A stretch of DNA of 64,000 nt from Acholeplasmataceae bacterium (GTDB lineage Bacteria > Bacillota_I > Bacilli_A > ML615J-28 > CAG-698). The translations under genes and the position numbers were made by a program. The notes under the pieces are model-generated. The model was not told where the DNA came from, did not search any database, and saw only the letters and a list, made by a program, of their open reading frames with translations. Below are positions 35,284 through 44,785 of this stretch, in pieces. The stretch spans positions 1 to 64,000 of the forward strand of contig DUTX01000037.1 of NCBI GenBank assembly GCA_012841865.1, in the 5' to 3' direction. How positions within the stretch are numbered: position 1 is the stretch's first letter; every line of letters starts with the position of its first letter.

Positions 35284-37459
35284 ATTCTTAGTTATTGTCT
35301 TTAATTTTGTCTTAAGCCTCTTTCCACAATTTCAGGAGGTTGTAAAAGGGAGTTCTGAAAAAGTTATTGATGAGAGGGGTGGATATGTTCTTTATCAAGA
35401 AGAGAAGGTAGTTTATCTTCGTCATAAAGCCGGAACTTGGAGCGTAGAAATCCCAAAAGCAGATAGCTATCATACAACTCTTAAAAATGGAAATTACCTT
35501 TATCTATTTAATCTTGATGGGATTTGGGTGTTAAGAGAATATGATTCTTCCGGAAAATTAGTCACAGCAAAAACCCTTTGTCTCAATCCCTTAGCTGTAG
35601 AAGAGGTTGTTTATGCTGAGGGACTTTATCTTTTCGGAAGTATTAGCAATTATTCGGAAGAATTGTTTCAAGAAAAAAGGGGAAAGCGCTCCGGCGAAGA
35701 TGCGATTGTGCTCGCCTTTAATGAAAATTATGAACTTAAGGATTTTCAAGTTTTCGGCGGTAGTTTGAACGAAAGTTTTTTAAAAGCGGAAGCAACAGAC
35801 GAATACTTTTATGTAGTCGGAAGAAAGGATCCGGAAGGAGGCGGTGATTTTGGAAATGGCGGCACAGTTCAAGATTCAATCTTTGTTGCGAAATTAGATC
35901 GAAAGCTTAAGTTGGTAGATTATTATATTCTAGCCAGTAATTCTGAAATTTTGGATTTTACTTTTCATAAAGACTATTTTTATCTTGCCTTGAAATCTAG
36001 TTTATACAAATTCGGAGGTGATTTAAAAGTTTACGGAAAGGTAAATTTTGAAAATAACTATTTTGCTGCGAAAATGGCTGCTTATAATAAATATCTCGTT
36101 TTTGGAAACGGAAAAATCAAAATTATCGATATTCTTGACTTAACAACAAGAGTTCTTGATTCAGAATACATTACCTCTGATACAAAAGTAAAAATCTTTC
36201 CGGAAACAATTCTTTTAGAAAGGCCCGAGGAAAATCTAAAATATGATTTTGTGAGCTTGGAAAACTTCATTGTGTTAGCTGAGTATAATCCCCAAATTGA
36301 GACACCGAAAACCGTATTCTCAATTTTTGGAAAGGCGAAATTTATCTCTGAGGAATCCGAACCTTTTTTTGATCCCCAAATTCACGGTGTTTATGAAAAA
36401 ACTTTTAATTTTAAAATTCAATCCGATTTAAATTTTACCGTAAAAAGAAAAGTAGAGGTCCCTTTTCGGGCCAATGTCAGCAATAACGGAATTTATCCGA
36501 GCGGTTATCGTTTACAGTTTACGGGATATGCGAAACTTGACGGTCAAAACATTTTAAACAATCAAATTGTCACTAAGGAAGGACTACATCAATTGGTTTT
36601 GTTTGATCTTTCCGGAAAGAAAACGGAAATAAATTTTTATATTTCTAAAAAACAAATAGCTTTTACAGAAAATTCAATTTTTGAATGGGATTTTAAAGCG
36701 ACCATCAAGGAACCGATATTTTTAGAGTTGAAACTTTCTGGATTTGAGGAAAGGGAAATTCAAGGGATTGTTATTGATGGCGATACCAAACGGAATTTGC
36801 TTTATAACCCGGCTACCGGCATCCTTTCGATTCCGCTTGATCCTGTAGCTGATGTTGGAATCAAACAATATTATTTGGAAAAGTTATTATATTTAGAAAA
36901 CGGCAAATTACTAAGTCTTCCTCTTAATAAAGTCTTAACAGCAAACATTATTGGTTTAAGCCCAAACTTTTCCCTTAAACAAATCTCCGCTTCCGAATAT
37001 GAAATTTCTCTTGAAGATGCTAACCAAGTCCTTAGATATCTGGAAGTAATCGCAACAAGCGCCAAGGAAGAGCACCGGGAGATTTACCCACTTGGGACCG
37101 GTAATATAAACCTTTCTGGTTTAAGTTCTGAAGATTACCGCCTTGAGGTTAATTTGCTTTATGATACCGGAACCAAGGAGAAAGAAAAATTAACACTTTT
37201 CACCGGAAAATTAAAAGGGGGAAACGAAAAAATCTGCGAGCTAAATATATTAGATAAGGGCCAAAGTTTGGAGAAGTTTAAGCTTTCCTTTTCAAATCAA
37301 GTTTTAAAGTTAACTTCCCAAGATAAACCCCTTTACGAAAAGAATAACTCAAAAATTTATAAATACCTTATTTTCGGAATTTTGGGAGGAGGGGTAAGTT
37401 TTTCTTTAGTAACCTGCTTCCAAAAGTTTAGAAGAAGAAGGAAAAAACGAAGTGCCTAA
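35276..37459 (+). CDS. Large surface protein, paralogue of its upstream neighbour
   Basis: 727 residues with the same plan as the preceding protein: signal peptide (1-18), a propeller-like region (about 40-280, for example GGSLNESFLKAEATDEYFYVVG and DSIFVAKLD), then beta-rich modules (about 330-690), a membrane segment (about 697-715) and a strongly basic tail (KFRRRRKKRS). No catalytic motif or known domain was recognised. Tandem arrangement and overlap suggest the two act together at the cell surface. Confidence 0.7.
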   Translation: MFKFLVIVFNFVLSLFPQFQEVVKGSSEKVIDERGGYVLYQEEKVVYLRHKAGTWSVEIPKADSYHTTLKNGNYLYLFNLDGIWVLREYDSSGKLVTAKTLCLNPLAVEEVVYAEGLYLFGSISNYSEELFQEKRGKRSGEDAIVLAFNENYELKDFQVFGGSLNESFLKAEATDEYFYVVGRKDPEGGGDFGNGGTVQDSIFVAKLDRKLKLVDYYILASNSEILDFTFHKDYFYLALKSSLYKFGGDLKVYGKVNFENNYFAAKMAAYNKYLVFGNGKIKIIDILDLTTRVLDSEYITSDTKVKIFPETILLERPEENLKYDFVSLENFIVLAEYNPQIETPKTVFSIFGKAKFISEESEPFFDPQIHGVYEKTFNFKIQSDLNFTVKRKVEVPFRANVSNNGIYPSGYRLQFTGYAKLDGQNILNNQIVTKEGLHQLVLFDLSGKKTEINFYISKKQIAFTENSIFEWDFKATIKEPIFLELKLSGFEEREIQGIVIDGDTKRNLLYNPATGILSIPLDPVADVGIKQYYLEKLLYLENGKLLSLPLNKVLTANIIGLSPNFSLKQISASEYEISLEDANQVLRYLEVIATSAKEEHREIYPLGTGNINLSGLSSEDYRLEVNLLYDTGTKEKEKLTLFTGKLKGGNEKICELNILDKGQSLEKFKLSFSNQVLKLTSQDKPLYEKNNSKIYKYLIFGILGGGVSFSLVTCFQKFRRRRKKRSA

Positions 37460-37473
37460 GCGCACTTTTTTCT
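37450..37473 (+). terminator. Intrinsic terminator after the surface-protein pair
   Basis: AAGTGC/GCACTT stem overlapping the stop codon, followed by a T-rich run. Confidence 0.75.
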
Positions 37474-37535
37474 TTATCTTACAGTGGTAAAATCAATGGG
37501 AATGTGCTATACTATATATAAAAATGGTGAAAAGT

Positions 37536-40500
37536 ATGAATTTTGTAAATTTATACATCGAAACTGAATATACCATGCTCACAAGCCCGATTAGGCTTCA
37601 GGAATTGGTTCGGCTTGCGAAAGAATATCAGTATGAAGCTCTTGCGATCACCGATTTAAATAATATGCACGGTGTTTTGAAATTCTATGAGCTTTGTCTG
37701 GTTACGGGAATTAAACCGATTATCGGTCTTGCTATTATGATGGATTCTGCCGATAATTTTTATAATTCCTTGTTGCTTTATGCCAAGGGGGATGAAGGCT
37801 ATCGTAATCTCTTGAAAATTTCGAGCATCGCCAAACTTAATGACAAGGTGAAAATGCAAGACCTTAGAGGAAGTTCTTCGGATTTAATCGCCGTCCTCCC
37901 AAGCGATGAGAGCGAAATTGTGAAGTTGGTTCAAGAAGACAATCCTAATGAAGCGCTGAAATTGCTTTTTGAATATCGCGCACTTTTTAATGATCTTTAT
38001 TTGGGGCTTGATCTGCAAACCGAAACGAATCGGCAAAACCTTGAAAAGCTTCTTGGTTTTGGAAAAAAGGCAGGGCTAAAAACAGTTGCGCTTCATAAAA
38101 CCTTATATTTGCATAAGGAAGATCTTGATGCCTATCAGGTCCTCCGTTGCCTTGATCAGGGCACGAATCAGTATTTACCGAATGAAAAAGAATTAAATGC
38201 AGGTTTTATCAGTAAGGAAGAAGGAAGCAAGCTTTTTCAAGATTATCCCGAACTCCTTTCTACAACAGTTGAAATCAGCAATAAATGTCAGTTGGAGTTG
38301 AAATTCGATCGTTATAAATTTCCGGTTTTTCCGGATGCTTTGGGTAAGAGTTTTATTTTTCTTTCCGATTTATGTAAACTTGGTTTAAACAAGCGCTTAA
38401 AAGGGCGTAAAGTAAATATCGATAAATATAAAGAAAGACTCTTATATGAACTCGAAGTAATCAATCAGATGGGGTTTTGCGATTATTTTCTGATTGTTTA
38501 TGATTTTATAAAGTATGCCAAGAAAAACGGTATTCTTGTCGGTCCTGGCCGAGGTTCAGGACCCGGTTCTTTGGTAAGTTACGTGCTTGGGATTACCGAT
38601 ATTGATCCCCTTGAACATAATTTGCTATTTGAAAGATTTTTGAATCCGGAACGGACTTCAATGCCCGATATCGATACCGATTTTCCCGACAATAGGCGCG
38701 ATGAGGTAATAGCCTATGTCGCCAATAAATATGGAAAAGCACGCGTTGCGCATATTTCCGCTTTCGGAACCTTCGGCGTTAGGCTTGCTCTTAGAGATGT
38801 TGCTCGGGTTTTGAAAGTGACCGATGTTGTTTTGAATGAGGTTTTGAAATTTGTTCCGGAATTTGGTGGTACTTTAACAGGAATCATCAACCAAAGCGAG
38901 ATGTTTCGGGAGTTGATTCAAGAAAATGAGGTAGTTCAGGAATTGGTGCGAATCGCACGCAAACTAGAAGGCTTGCCTCGTCATATCACCACGCATGCGG
39001 CGGGAATTATTATTGCTGATCAGGAGCTTGTTAATTATACCCCGATACAAAAAGGAATCAATAATCTATATCAAACCCAGTTTGAAGCCGTTGATTTGGA
39101 ACGAATCGGTTTGGTGAAGATGGATTTTCTTGGAATTAGAAACTTGACGATTATCAGTGAGGTTGTTAAGTTAATTAAAGAAAAAAATCCTGAGTTTAAC
39201 CTCAATGAGATTCCCTTAGATGATAAAACTACTTACCGAATGATTTCGGAAGGGGATACGGACGGGATTTTTCAGTTGGAATCTTCAGGAATGCGGAATG
39301 TTTTGCGCGGACTGAAGACCAGTGAATTTAACGATATCGTCAATGCGAATGCTCTTTATCGACCCGGTCCTCGGGAAATGATTCCTAGTTTTATCAAAAG
39401 GAAATTCAAACAAGAACCGATTGAGTATCTGCATCCTGATCTAAAAGAAATTCTCGAACCAACTTACGGCATTATTGTTTTTCAGGAACAGATTATGTTG
39501 ATTGCTCAAAAATTTGCCGGTTATACACTCGGGATGGCGGATATTTTAAGGCGAGCAATCTCGAAAAAAGTTGAAGCTGTTTTGATTGCTGAACGGGAAC
39601 GTTTTGTAAAAGGGGCAGTCCGTAATGGCTATGATCAGGATACAAGCAATAAGATTTATGATTATATTGTGAAGTTTGCCTCTTACGGTTTCAATAAAAG
39701 TCACTCGGTCGCTTATTCGTTTATAGCATACCAAATGGCTTATTTGAAAAGCCGCTATTATATATATTTTATGTCGGTCTTAATGACCAACAGCATCGGC
39801 AGTATCGGTTTAATCAGAAATTATATTGCCGATTGTCGTAAAAAAAATATTAAAGTCTATCTTCCTTCAATCAACCAAAGTGAAGACAGATTTGTTGTAA
39901 AAGATGGGGGTATCTACTATTCCTTGCTCGGAATTCAAAATCTGGGCGCCGTGACCGTAAAAGCTTTTCTTGAGGAAAGAAAGAAAAGCGGTCCTTATAA
40001 AACTTATGATGAGTTTATAGCCCGTACTAAAGATGTTTTTAATCGGAGATTGATTGAAAATTTGATTTGGGCAGGTGCTTTAGATGAATTTAAACTTCCC
40101 CGAAAACAAATGGTTGTTGAATATGAAAATAGTTTGAACTTGGCTAATTTCGCAACCCTGCTCGGAGATAATTTACTGGAAAGGAATTTCTCCGCCGAGG
40201 AATACAGTTTCGAAGAACTTTCTGGGTATGAACGGGAATCTTTGGGTTTTAACTTTAAATATAGTCTTCTTTCCCGTTATCAAGATTACGCTAAGAAAAT
40301 CGGAGCTGTGGAACTTCGGAAGTTAAAAATCGGCAGAAATGTTCGTGTGATTTTTACTTTAAGAAAAATTAAGAGAATTACCACGAAAACAAATCAGGAA
40401 ATGGCATTTCTTTCGCTTACCGATGATACGGAGGAAATTGATGCAGTCTTGTTTCCTAATGTTTACTCGCAGTATAAATATCATTTGGAAACCAACGGAA

Positions 40501-40580
40501 TTTATCTCGGTGAGGGGAATGTGGAGGAAAGAAACGGAAAATTACAATTTATTGTCAGAAAATTAAAATCAATGAAGTAA
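37536..40580 (+). CDS. dnaE: DNA polymerase III alpha subunit, DnaE type
   Basis: 1014 residues. N-terminal PHP domain, then the C-family polymerase core with the catalytic PDIDTDFPD (about 383-391), GPGRGSGPGSLVSY (about 339-352), FQLESSGM and YRPGPREMIPSF, and a C-terminal OB-fold (about 920-1010). There is no proofreading exonuclease insertion, so it is DnaE rather than PolC. The PHP metal-binding histidines are degenerate (IETEYTML and ITDLNN). The ATG at 37536 follows GGTGAAAAGT; an ATG at 37524 lacks a ribosome binding site. It is followed closely by pfkA. Confidence 0.96.
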   Translation: MNFVNLYIETEYTMLTSPIRLQELVRLAKEYQYEALAITDLNNMHGVLKFYELCLVTGIKPIIGLAIMMDSADNFYNSLLLYAKGDEGYRNLLKISSIAKLNDKVKMQDLRGSSSDLIAVLPSDESEIVKLVQEDNPNEALKLLFEYRALFNDLYLGLDLQTETNRQNLEKLLGFGKKAGLKTVALHKTLYLHKEDLDAYQVLRCLDQGTNQYLPNEKELNAGFISKEEGSKLFQDYPELLSTTVEISNKCQLELKFDRYKFPVFPDALGKSFIFLSDLCKLGLNKRLKGRKVNIDKYKERLLYELEVINQMGFCDYFLIVYDFIKYAKKNGILVGPGRGSGPGSLVSYVLGITDIDPLEHNLLFERFLNPERTSMPDIDTDFPDNRRDEVIAYVANKYGKARVAHISAFGTFGVRLALRDVARVLKVTDVVLNEVLKFVPEFGGTLTGIINQSEMFRELIQENEVVQELVRIARKLEGLPRHITTHAAGIIIADQELVNYTPIQKGINNLYQTQFEAVDLERIGLVKMDFLGIRNLTIISEVVKLIKEKNPEFNLNEIPLDDKTTYRMISEGDTDGIFQLESSGMRNVLRGLKTSEFNDIVNANALYRPGPREMIPSFIKRKFKQEPIEYLHPDLKEILEPTYGIIVFQEQIMLIAQKFAGYTLGMADILRRAISKKVEAVLIAERERFVKGAVRNGYDQDTSNKIYDYIVKFASYGFNKSHSVAYSFIAYQMAYLKSRYYIYFMSVLMTNSIGSIGLIRNYIADCRKKNIKVYLPSINQSEDRFVVKDGGIYYSLLGIQNLGAVTVKAFLEERKKSGPYKTYDEFIARTKDVFNRRLIENLIWAGALDEFKLPRKQMVVEYENSLNLANFATLLGDNLLERNFSAEEYSFEELSGYERESLGFNFKYSLLSRYQDYAKKIGAVELRKLKIGRNVRVIFTLRKIKRITTKTNQEMAFLSLTDDTEEIDAVLFPNVYSQYKYHLETNGIYLGEGNVEERNGKLQFIVRKLKSMK

Positions 40581-40593
40581 AGAGGGTATAAAT

Positions 40594-41553
40594 ATGATTA
40601 GAACAATTGCAGTATTAACGTCCGGTGGTGATGCTCCGGGCATGAATGCGGCTATTCGTGCGGTTGTGCGAACGGCTTTGCATAAAGGACTAAAAGTCTA
40701 TGGTGTCCATGACGGTTATTTGGGACTTTTCAAGGGCCAAATCGAAGAATTGAAGCGTGGCTCTGTCTCCGAAAAACTCGGTCAGGGCGGAACTTATCTC
40801 GGAACGGCAAGATTAGAGGAATTTGTTGATGTTGAAATTCAAAAAGTTGCCTTAAGAAATCTTCATATTTACGGAATCGACGCTCTGGTTGCTATCGGTG
40901 GTGATGGAACCTATCGGGGTGCCTTAGCTTTAAGCAAACTCGGCTTACCGGTGATTACGATTCCATGTACGATTGATAATGATATCGGCGGAACGGAATT
41001 TACGATCGGTTTCGATACGGCTTTAAACACGATTGTAGAAGCAGCGGACAAGCTTCGGGACACATCCAATAGTCATCGTCGTTGCAGTCTTATCGAAGTC
41101 ATGGGAAGAAATTGCGGCGATATTGCTGTCTGGACTTCGATAGCCTGCGGAGCTGAAGTATGTATTACCAAGGAAACTGGTTTTAACTTAGATGAAGTGC
41201 TCACGAACATTCGGGAAGCAGCCAAACATAAGCGACATGCGATTATCATAGTTGCGGAAAACATTGTCGATATTGAGGAACTCGCTCAGACAATTACTAA
41301 GAAAACGCCTTTTGAAGCCCGGGCTACAGTTTTGGGTCATGTGCAAAGAGGTGGGAAACCGACTGTCCGCGACCGCGTGCTTGCATCGGAAATGGGCGTG
41401 AAAGCTGTTGAAGCTTTGCTTGCAGGTGATGACCAGCACTGTGTCGCTTCCATCGGCAATAAAATTGTGACAATTCCGCTTGAAGAAGCACTTGCCTCAA
41501 GTGATTCCGCGGATACTTTGAAAAAATATGAACTCTTTAAAGTTTTATGGTAA
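40594..41553 (+). CDS. pfkA: ATP-dependent 6-phosphofructokinase
   Basis: 319 residues. It phosphorylates fructose-6-phosphate in glycolysis. Motifs: TSGGDAPGMNAAIRA (9-23), GGDGTYRGA (about 103-111), PCTIDNDIGGTEFTIGFDTA (in pieces, about 125-144, with the catalytic aspartate) and VMGRNCGD (about 169-176). The gene lies 13 bases after dnaE. Confidence 0.98.
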   Translation: MIRTIAVLTSGGDAPGMNAAIRAVVRTALHKGLKVYGVHDGYLGLFKGQIEELKRGSVSEKLGQGGTYLGTARLEEFVDVEIQKVALRNLHIYGIDALVAIGGDGTYRGALALSKLGLPVITIPCTIDNDIGGTEFTIGFDTALNTIVEAADKLRDTSNSHRRCSLIEVMGRNCGDIAVWTSIACGAEVCITKETGFNLDEVLTNIREAAKHKRHAIIIVAENIVDIEELAQTITKKTPFEARATVLGHVQRGGKPTVRDRVLASEMGVKAVEALLAGDDQHCVASIGNKIVTIPLEEALASSDSADTLKKYELFKVLW

Positions 41554-41587
41554 ATAATAAATAAGATACCGGAAATGAGGAAAACTT

Positions 41588-43504
41588 ATGAGTAAGAAAA
41601 AAACTTGTTATGTTACAACACCGATATATTATGCGAGCGGTAATGTTCATATCGGTAATTCCTATACAACTCTCGCCTGTGATGCCTTCGTAAGGTTTAA
41701 TCGCCTGCGGGGGCGTGATACTTTTTATCTAACAGGTATGGATGAGCATGGCCAGAAAATTGAAAACGCGGCCAAAAGTTTAGGGCGTGCTCCCCAAGAA
41801 CATGTGAATATTATTGCGGAAGAAACAAAGGCCTTATGGAAGGAATTAAACATTGATTTTGACGATTTTATTCAAACTTCTGAAGAACGGCATGTTCTGG
41901 TTGTCCAAAAGATTTTTGAAAAGCTTTTAAAAAGCGGCGATATTTATTTAGGTAAATACGAGGGCGATTATTGTGTTTATGATGAAGCCTTCTTTACGAA
42001 GACGCAATTAAATTCTGACGGCACTTGTCCGGATTGTGGAAGGCCAACGACTAAGGTTCAGGAAGAATGTTATTTTTTAAATTTAAAGAAATATCAGCAA
42101 AAACTACTGGATTATATTCGGGAAAACCCTGATTTCATTCAACCGGAAACAAGAAAAAATGAAGTTGTGAGCTTTGTTGAGCGCGGTTTGGAAGACCTTG
42201 CAATCTCAAGAACTACCTTCAAATGGGGCGTTCCCGTCTTAAGTAATCCCAGACATGTCGTTTATGTTTGGATTGATGCCTTAAGCAATTATATTTCCGC
42301 CCTTGGGTATTTAGCAGAAGATGATTCTAAGTTTAAGAAATATTGGCTTGAAGGCGATGAGGTTGTCCATGTCATCGGCAAAGATATCTTAAGATTCCAC
42401 GCCGTTTATTGGCCGATTATGTTGCTCGCTTTGGGGGTCCCGATTAGGTTCAAACTCTATGTTCACGGTTGGGTCTTAATGAAAGAAGGAAAGATGTCGA
42501 AGTCGAAAGGAAATGTTATTTATCCTCGCGATGTCATCAATCGTTACGGCCTTGATTCCCTCCGTTATTATTTGTTAAGAGAAATGCCGCTCGGCAATGA
42601 CTGCATCTTTTCTTATGATAAATTTATTGAAAAATACAATGTCGATCTTGCGAATGATTTAGGAAATCTCGTCAGCCGCACAATCTCGATGATTAATAAA
42701 TATTTTAAAGGCGTCGTTATTCGTCCTAAAAAAACTTATTTTTCGGAAGATGAGGATTTAAGAAAGGTTGCTGAAGCAAGCATTGCCGCTTACCTTGAAG
42801 CTTTTGAAAACTTCCGCCTCCAAAACGGAATCATTGCTGTTTGGAATTTGGTTAACCGTTCTAATAAATATATTGATGAAACCACTCCCTGGTTGCTTTT
42901 TAAAGACGAAACTAAGCGTGAAGCCTTAAATTCCGTCATGTATCATCTTTTTGAAAGCATCAGATTGATTGCTTTGATGATTGCTCCGGTGATACCGGAT
43001 AGTGCGGAAATTATCTTTAAGGAATTAGGACTTGATAGAGAAGATTTTTCGGCTTTGAAATTTGGAATTACTGCAGAAAGTAAGGTTGCGGAAAAGGTCA
43101 AACCGCTTTTCCAAAGACTGGATTTGGAGGCAGAAATGAAATATCACGAAGCAAAAAACGAAGAAGAATTACAAACAAAACCGGAAATAACGATTGAAGA
43201 TTTTAATAAGCTGGACCTTAGAATCGGAGAGATACTTGCTGCCGAAAAGGTAAAAGCTGCGACTAAACTCTTGCTTTTGAAAGTCAAAATTGACGAAGAG
43301 ATTCGTACTATAGTATCCGGCATCGCTGAGTACTATCGTCCGGAAGAATTGGTCGGAAAAAAGGTCGCCTTGATTGCGAACTTAAAACCGGTTAAAATAA
43401 AAGGGCATCTGTCTCAGGGAATGTTGCTTTGTGCAGAAGGCGAAGGCAAACCGCTCGAGATTTTGGAAGTATTTAAAAACGATTCGAAATCAAGGATTCT
43501 CTAA
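41588..43504 (+). CDS. metG: Methionyl-tRNA synthetase
   Basis: 638 residues. HIGNSYTT (about 21-28) is the HIGH signature and KMSKSKG (about 302-308) the KMSKS loop. A cysteine knuckle with CPDCGRP is near 146-152. Residues about 530-638 form the C-terminal tRNA-binding OB domain (DFNKLDLRIGEI). No T-box leader fits in the 34-base gap from pfkA. It probably belongs to the dnaE-pfkA transcript. Confidence 0.98.
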   Translation: MSKKKTCYVTTPIYYASGNVHIGNSYTTLACDAFVRFNRLRGRDTFYLTGMDEHGQKIENAAKSLGRAPQEHVNIIAEETKALWKELNIDFDDFIQTSEERHVLVVQKIFEKLLKSGDIYLGKYEGDYCVYDEAFFTKTQLNSDGTCPDCGRPTTKVQEECYFLNLKKYQQKLLDYIRENPDFIQPETRKNEVVSFVERGLEDLAISRTTFKWGVPVLSNPRHVVYVWIDALSNYISALGYLAEDDSKFKKYWLEGDEVVHVIGKDILRFHAVYWPIMLLALGVPIRFKLYVHGWVLMKEGKMSKSKGNVIYPRDVINRYGLDSLRYYLLREMPLGNDCIFSYDKFIEKYNVDLANDLGNLVSRTISMINKYFKGVVIRPKKTYFSEDEDLRKVAEASIAAYLEAFENFRLQNGIIAVWNLVNRSNKYIDETTPWLLFKDETKREALNSVMYHLFESIRLIALMIAPVIPDSAEIIFKELGLDREDFSALKFGITAESKVAEKVKPLFQRLDLEAEMKYHEAKNEEELQTKPEITIEDFNKLDLRIGEILAAEKVKAATKLLLLKVKIDEEIRTIVSGIAEYYRPEELVGKKVALIANLKPVKIKGHLSQGMLLCAEGEGKPLEILEVFKNDSKSRIL

Positions 43505-43506
43505 TT

Positions 43507-44784
43507 ATGCTGCCTGAATATACCGGATTTTTCATTCCGATTATTATCCTCTTGGGAATTGCTTCCTTAACCAGTATTTTGATTTCTGTTTTTAAATTAA
43601 GATTTCTGCCTGTGTTTGCAGTGGAAATTATTGTCGGCATCGCTATTGCTTCCTGGTTTAACAACTATATGGCAAAACTGGAAATGACTGCGGTTGTTGA
43701 AGGAATTTATGTTTTAGGTTTATCGATGTTGATGTTTTTTAGTGGTTACGAGGTTGATTTCGATGCTTTCAAAGATTTCGATTTAAACCAAGACAATGAT
43801 TGTAAAACCTGTAAAAATCGCCGTTGTCGCCACTGCAAGCATATTAATACAACTAAAACCGTGCTCACCATTACGGTTTTAACCTATTTAGCTTCATTTA
43901 TAATGGGGTTTGCGCTCAGTCCTTTTATGGAAAAAAATAAATTTGTCGGAATTATACTATTAACCCTATTGTTTGCTTCTACATTTGCTGGTTTTGTTGT
44001 TCCGATTCTTGTAAATGAGAATTTGCATGGAACTGTAATCGGAAAAATCCTTTCCGCAATCGCTGATTTATCTGAAGCTTTATCGATTTTGTTTTTGTCG
44101 ATTTTGATGATCGCAAAAAATATCGAACCGAAATATTGGTTGATTATACTTACGATTTTTATCATCCTGGTAATTTTCAGAGCATTTAAGAAATTGAAAA
44201 TCGGCAAAGTTTTCGGGAAGATTACCGCAGGAATCGACCATCTGGCGACACGGGTAATTATTGTTATGATTTTATTGTTGGTGCTCTTAAGCGACCTTTC
44301 GGGTGGCGAATATATTTTCGGAGCTTTTCTTGCCGGAATTATTGTCCGCCAAGCCCAGTTTTCCGAAAAAATTATTCACGGACTCACCCAAATCATCTAC
44401 GGTGTTTTTACCCCGATGTTTTATATCATTGTCGGAACCCACATCAATATTGTCGAGCTTTTTTCTGATTCCTCTTCGATTTTACTAGTGTTATTAATCT
44501 TAGTCGGCTTGTTGGCGGCAGAAATTCCGATGTTTATTTTGTTGAAGTGGTTTAAGTTAAATACCATTTTGCCGTCGATTGTTTTAATGGCCTGCACAGT
44601 CGTCGTTCCGATTGCCGTCACGCATATCGGTGGCCCGCAGGGGCTTGGTGTTTTTTCAGCACAATTTTCCGATTGCTTACTCTTGGCATCGCTCTTAGTC
44701 TGCATTGTCGGCTCAATTATCTTCAGCATAAATTTTCCTTTCGGAAATTATCGAAATAAAATGAAAGAGGTGTCTACCGAATAA
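43507..44784 (+). CDS. CPA2-family cation:proton antiporter with a cytoplasmic Cys cluster
   Basis: 425 residues, about 12 membrane segments, Kef/Nap-type monovalent cation:proton antiporter. Family-like segments include GLSMLMFFSGYEVDF (about 71-85), FAGFVVPILVNE (about 160) and SGGEYIFGAFLAGIIVRQ (about 262-279). Between helices, residues 99-110 contain C-x2-C-x4-C-x2-C among basic residues, not usual for this family and suggestive of metal or redox sensing. No KTN/TrkA domain follows. It starts 2 bases after metG. Confidence 0.85.
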   Translation: MLPEYTGFFIPIIILLGIASLTSILISVFKLRFLPVFAVEIIVGIAIASWFNNYMAKLEMTAVVEGIYVLGLSMLMFFSGYEVDFDAFKDFDLNQDNDCKTCKNRRCRHCKHINTTKTVLTITVLTYLASFIMGFALSPFMEKNKFVGIILLTLLFASTFAGFVVPILVNENLHGTVIGKILSAIADLSEALSILFLSILMIAKNIEPKYWLIILTIFIILVIFRAFKKLKIGKVFGKITAGIDHLATRVIIVMILLLVLLSDLSGGEYIFGAFLAGIIVRQAQFSEKIIHGLTQIIYGVFTPMFYIIVGTHINIVELFSDSSSILLVLLILVGLLAAEIPMFILLKWFKLNTILPSIVLMACTVVVPIAVTHIGGPQGLGVFSAQFSDCLLLASLLVCIVGSIIFSINFPFGNYRNKMKEVSTE

Positions 44785-44785
44785 T

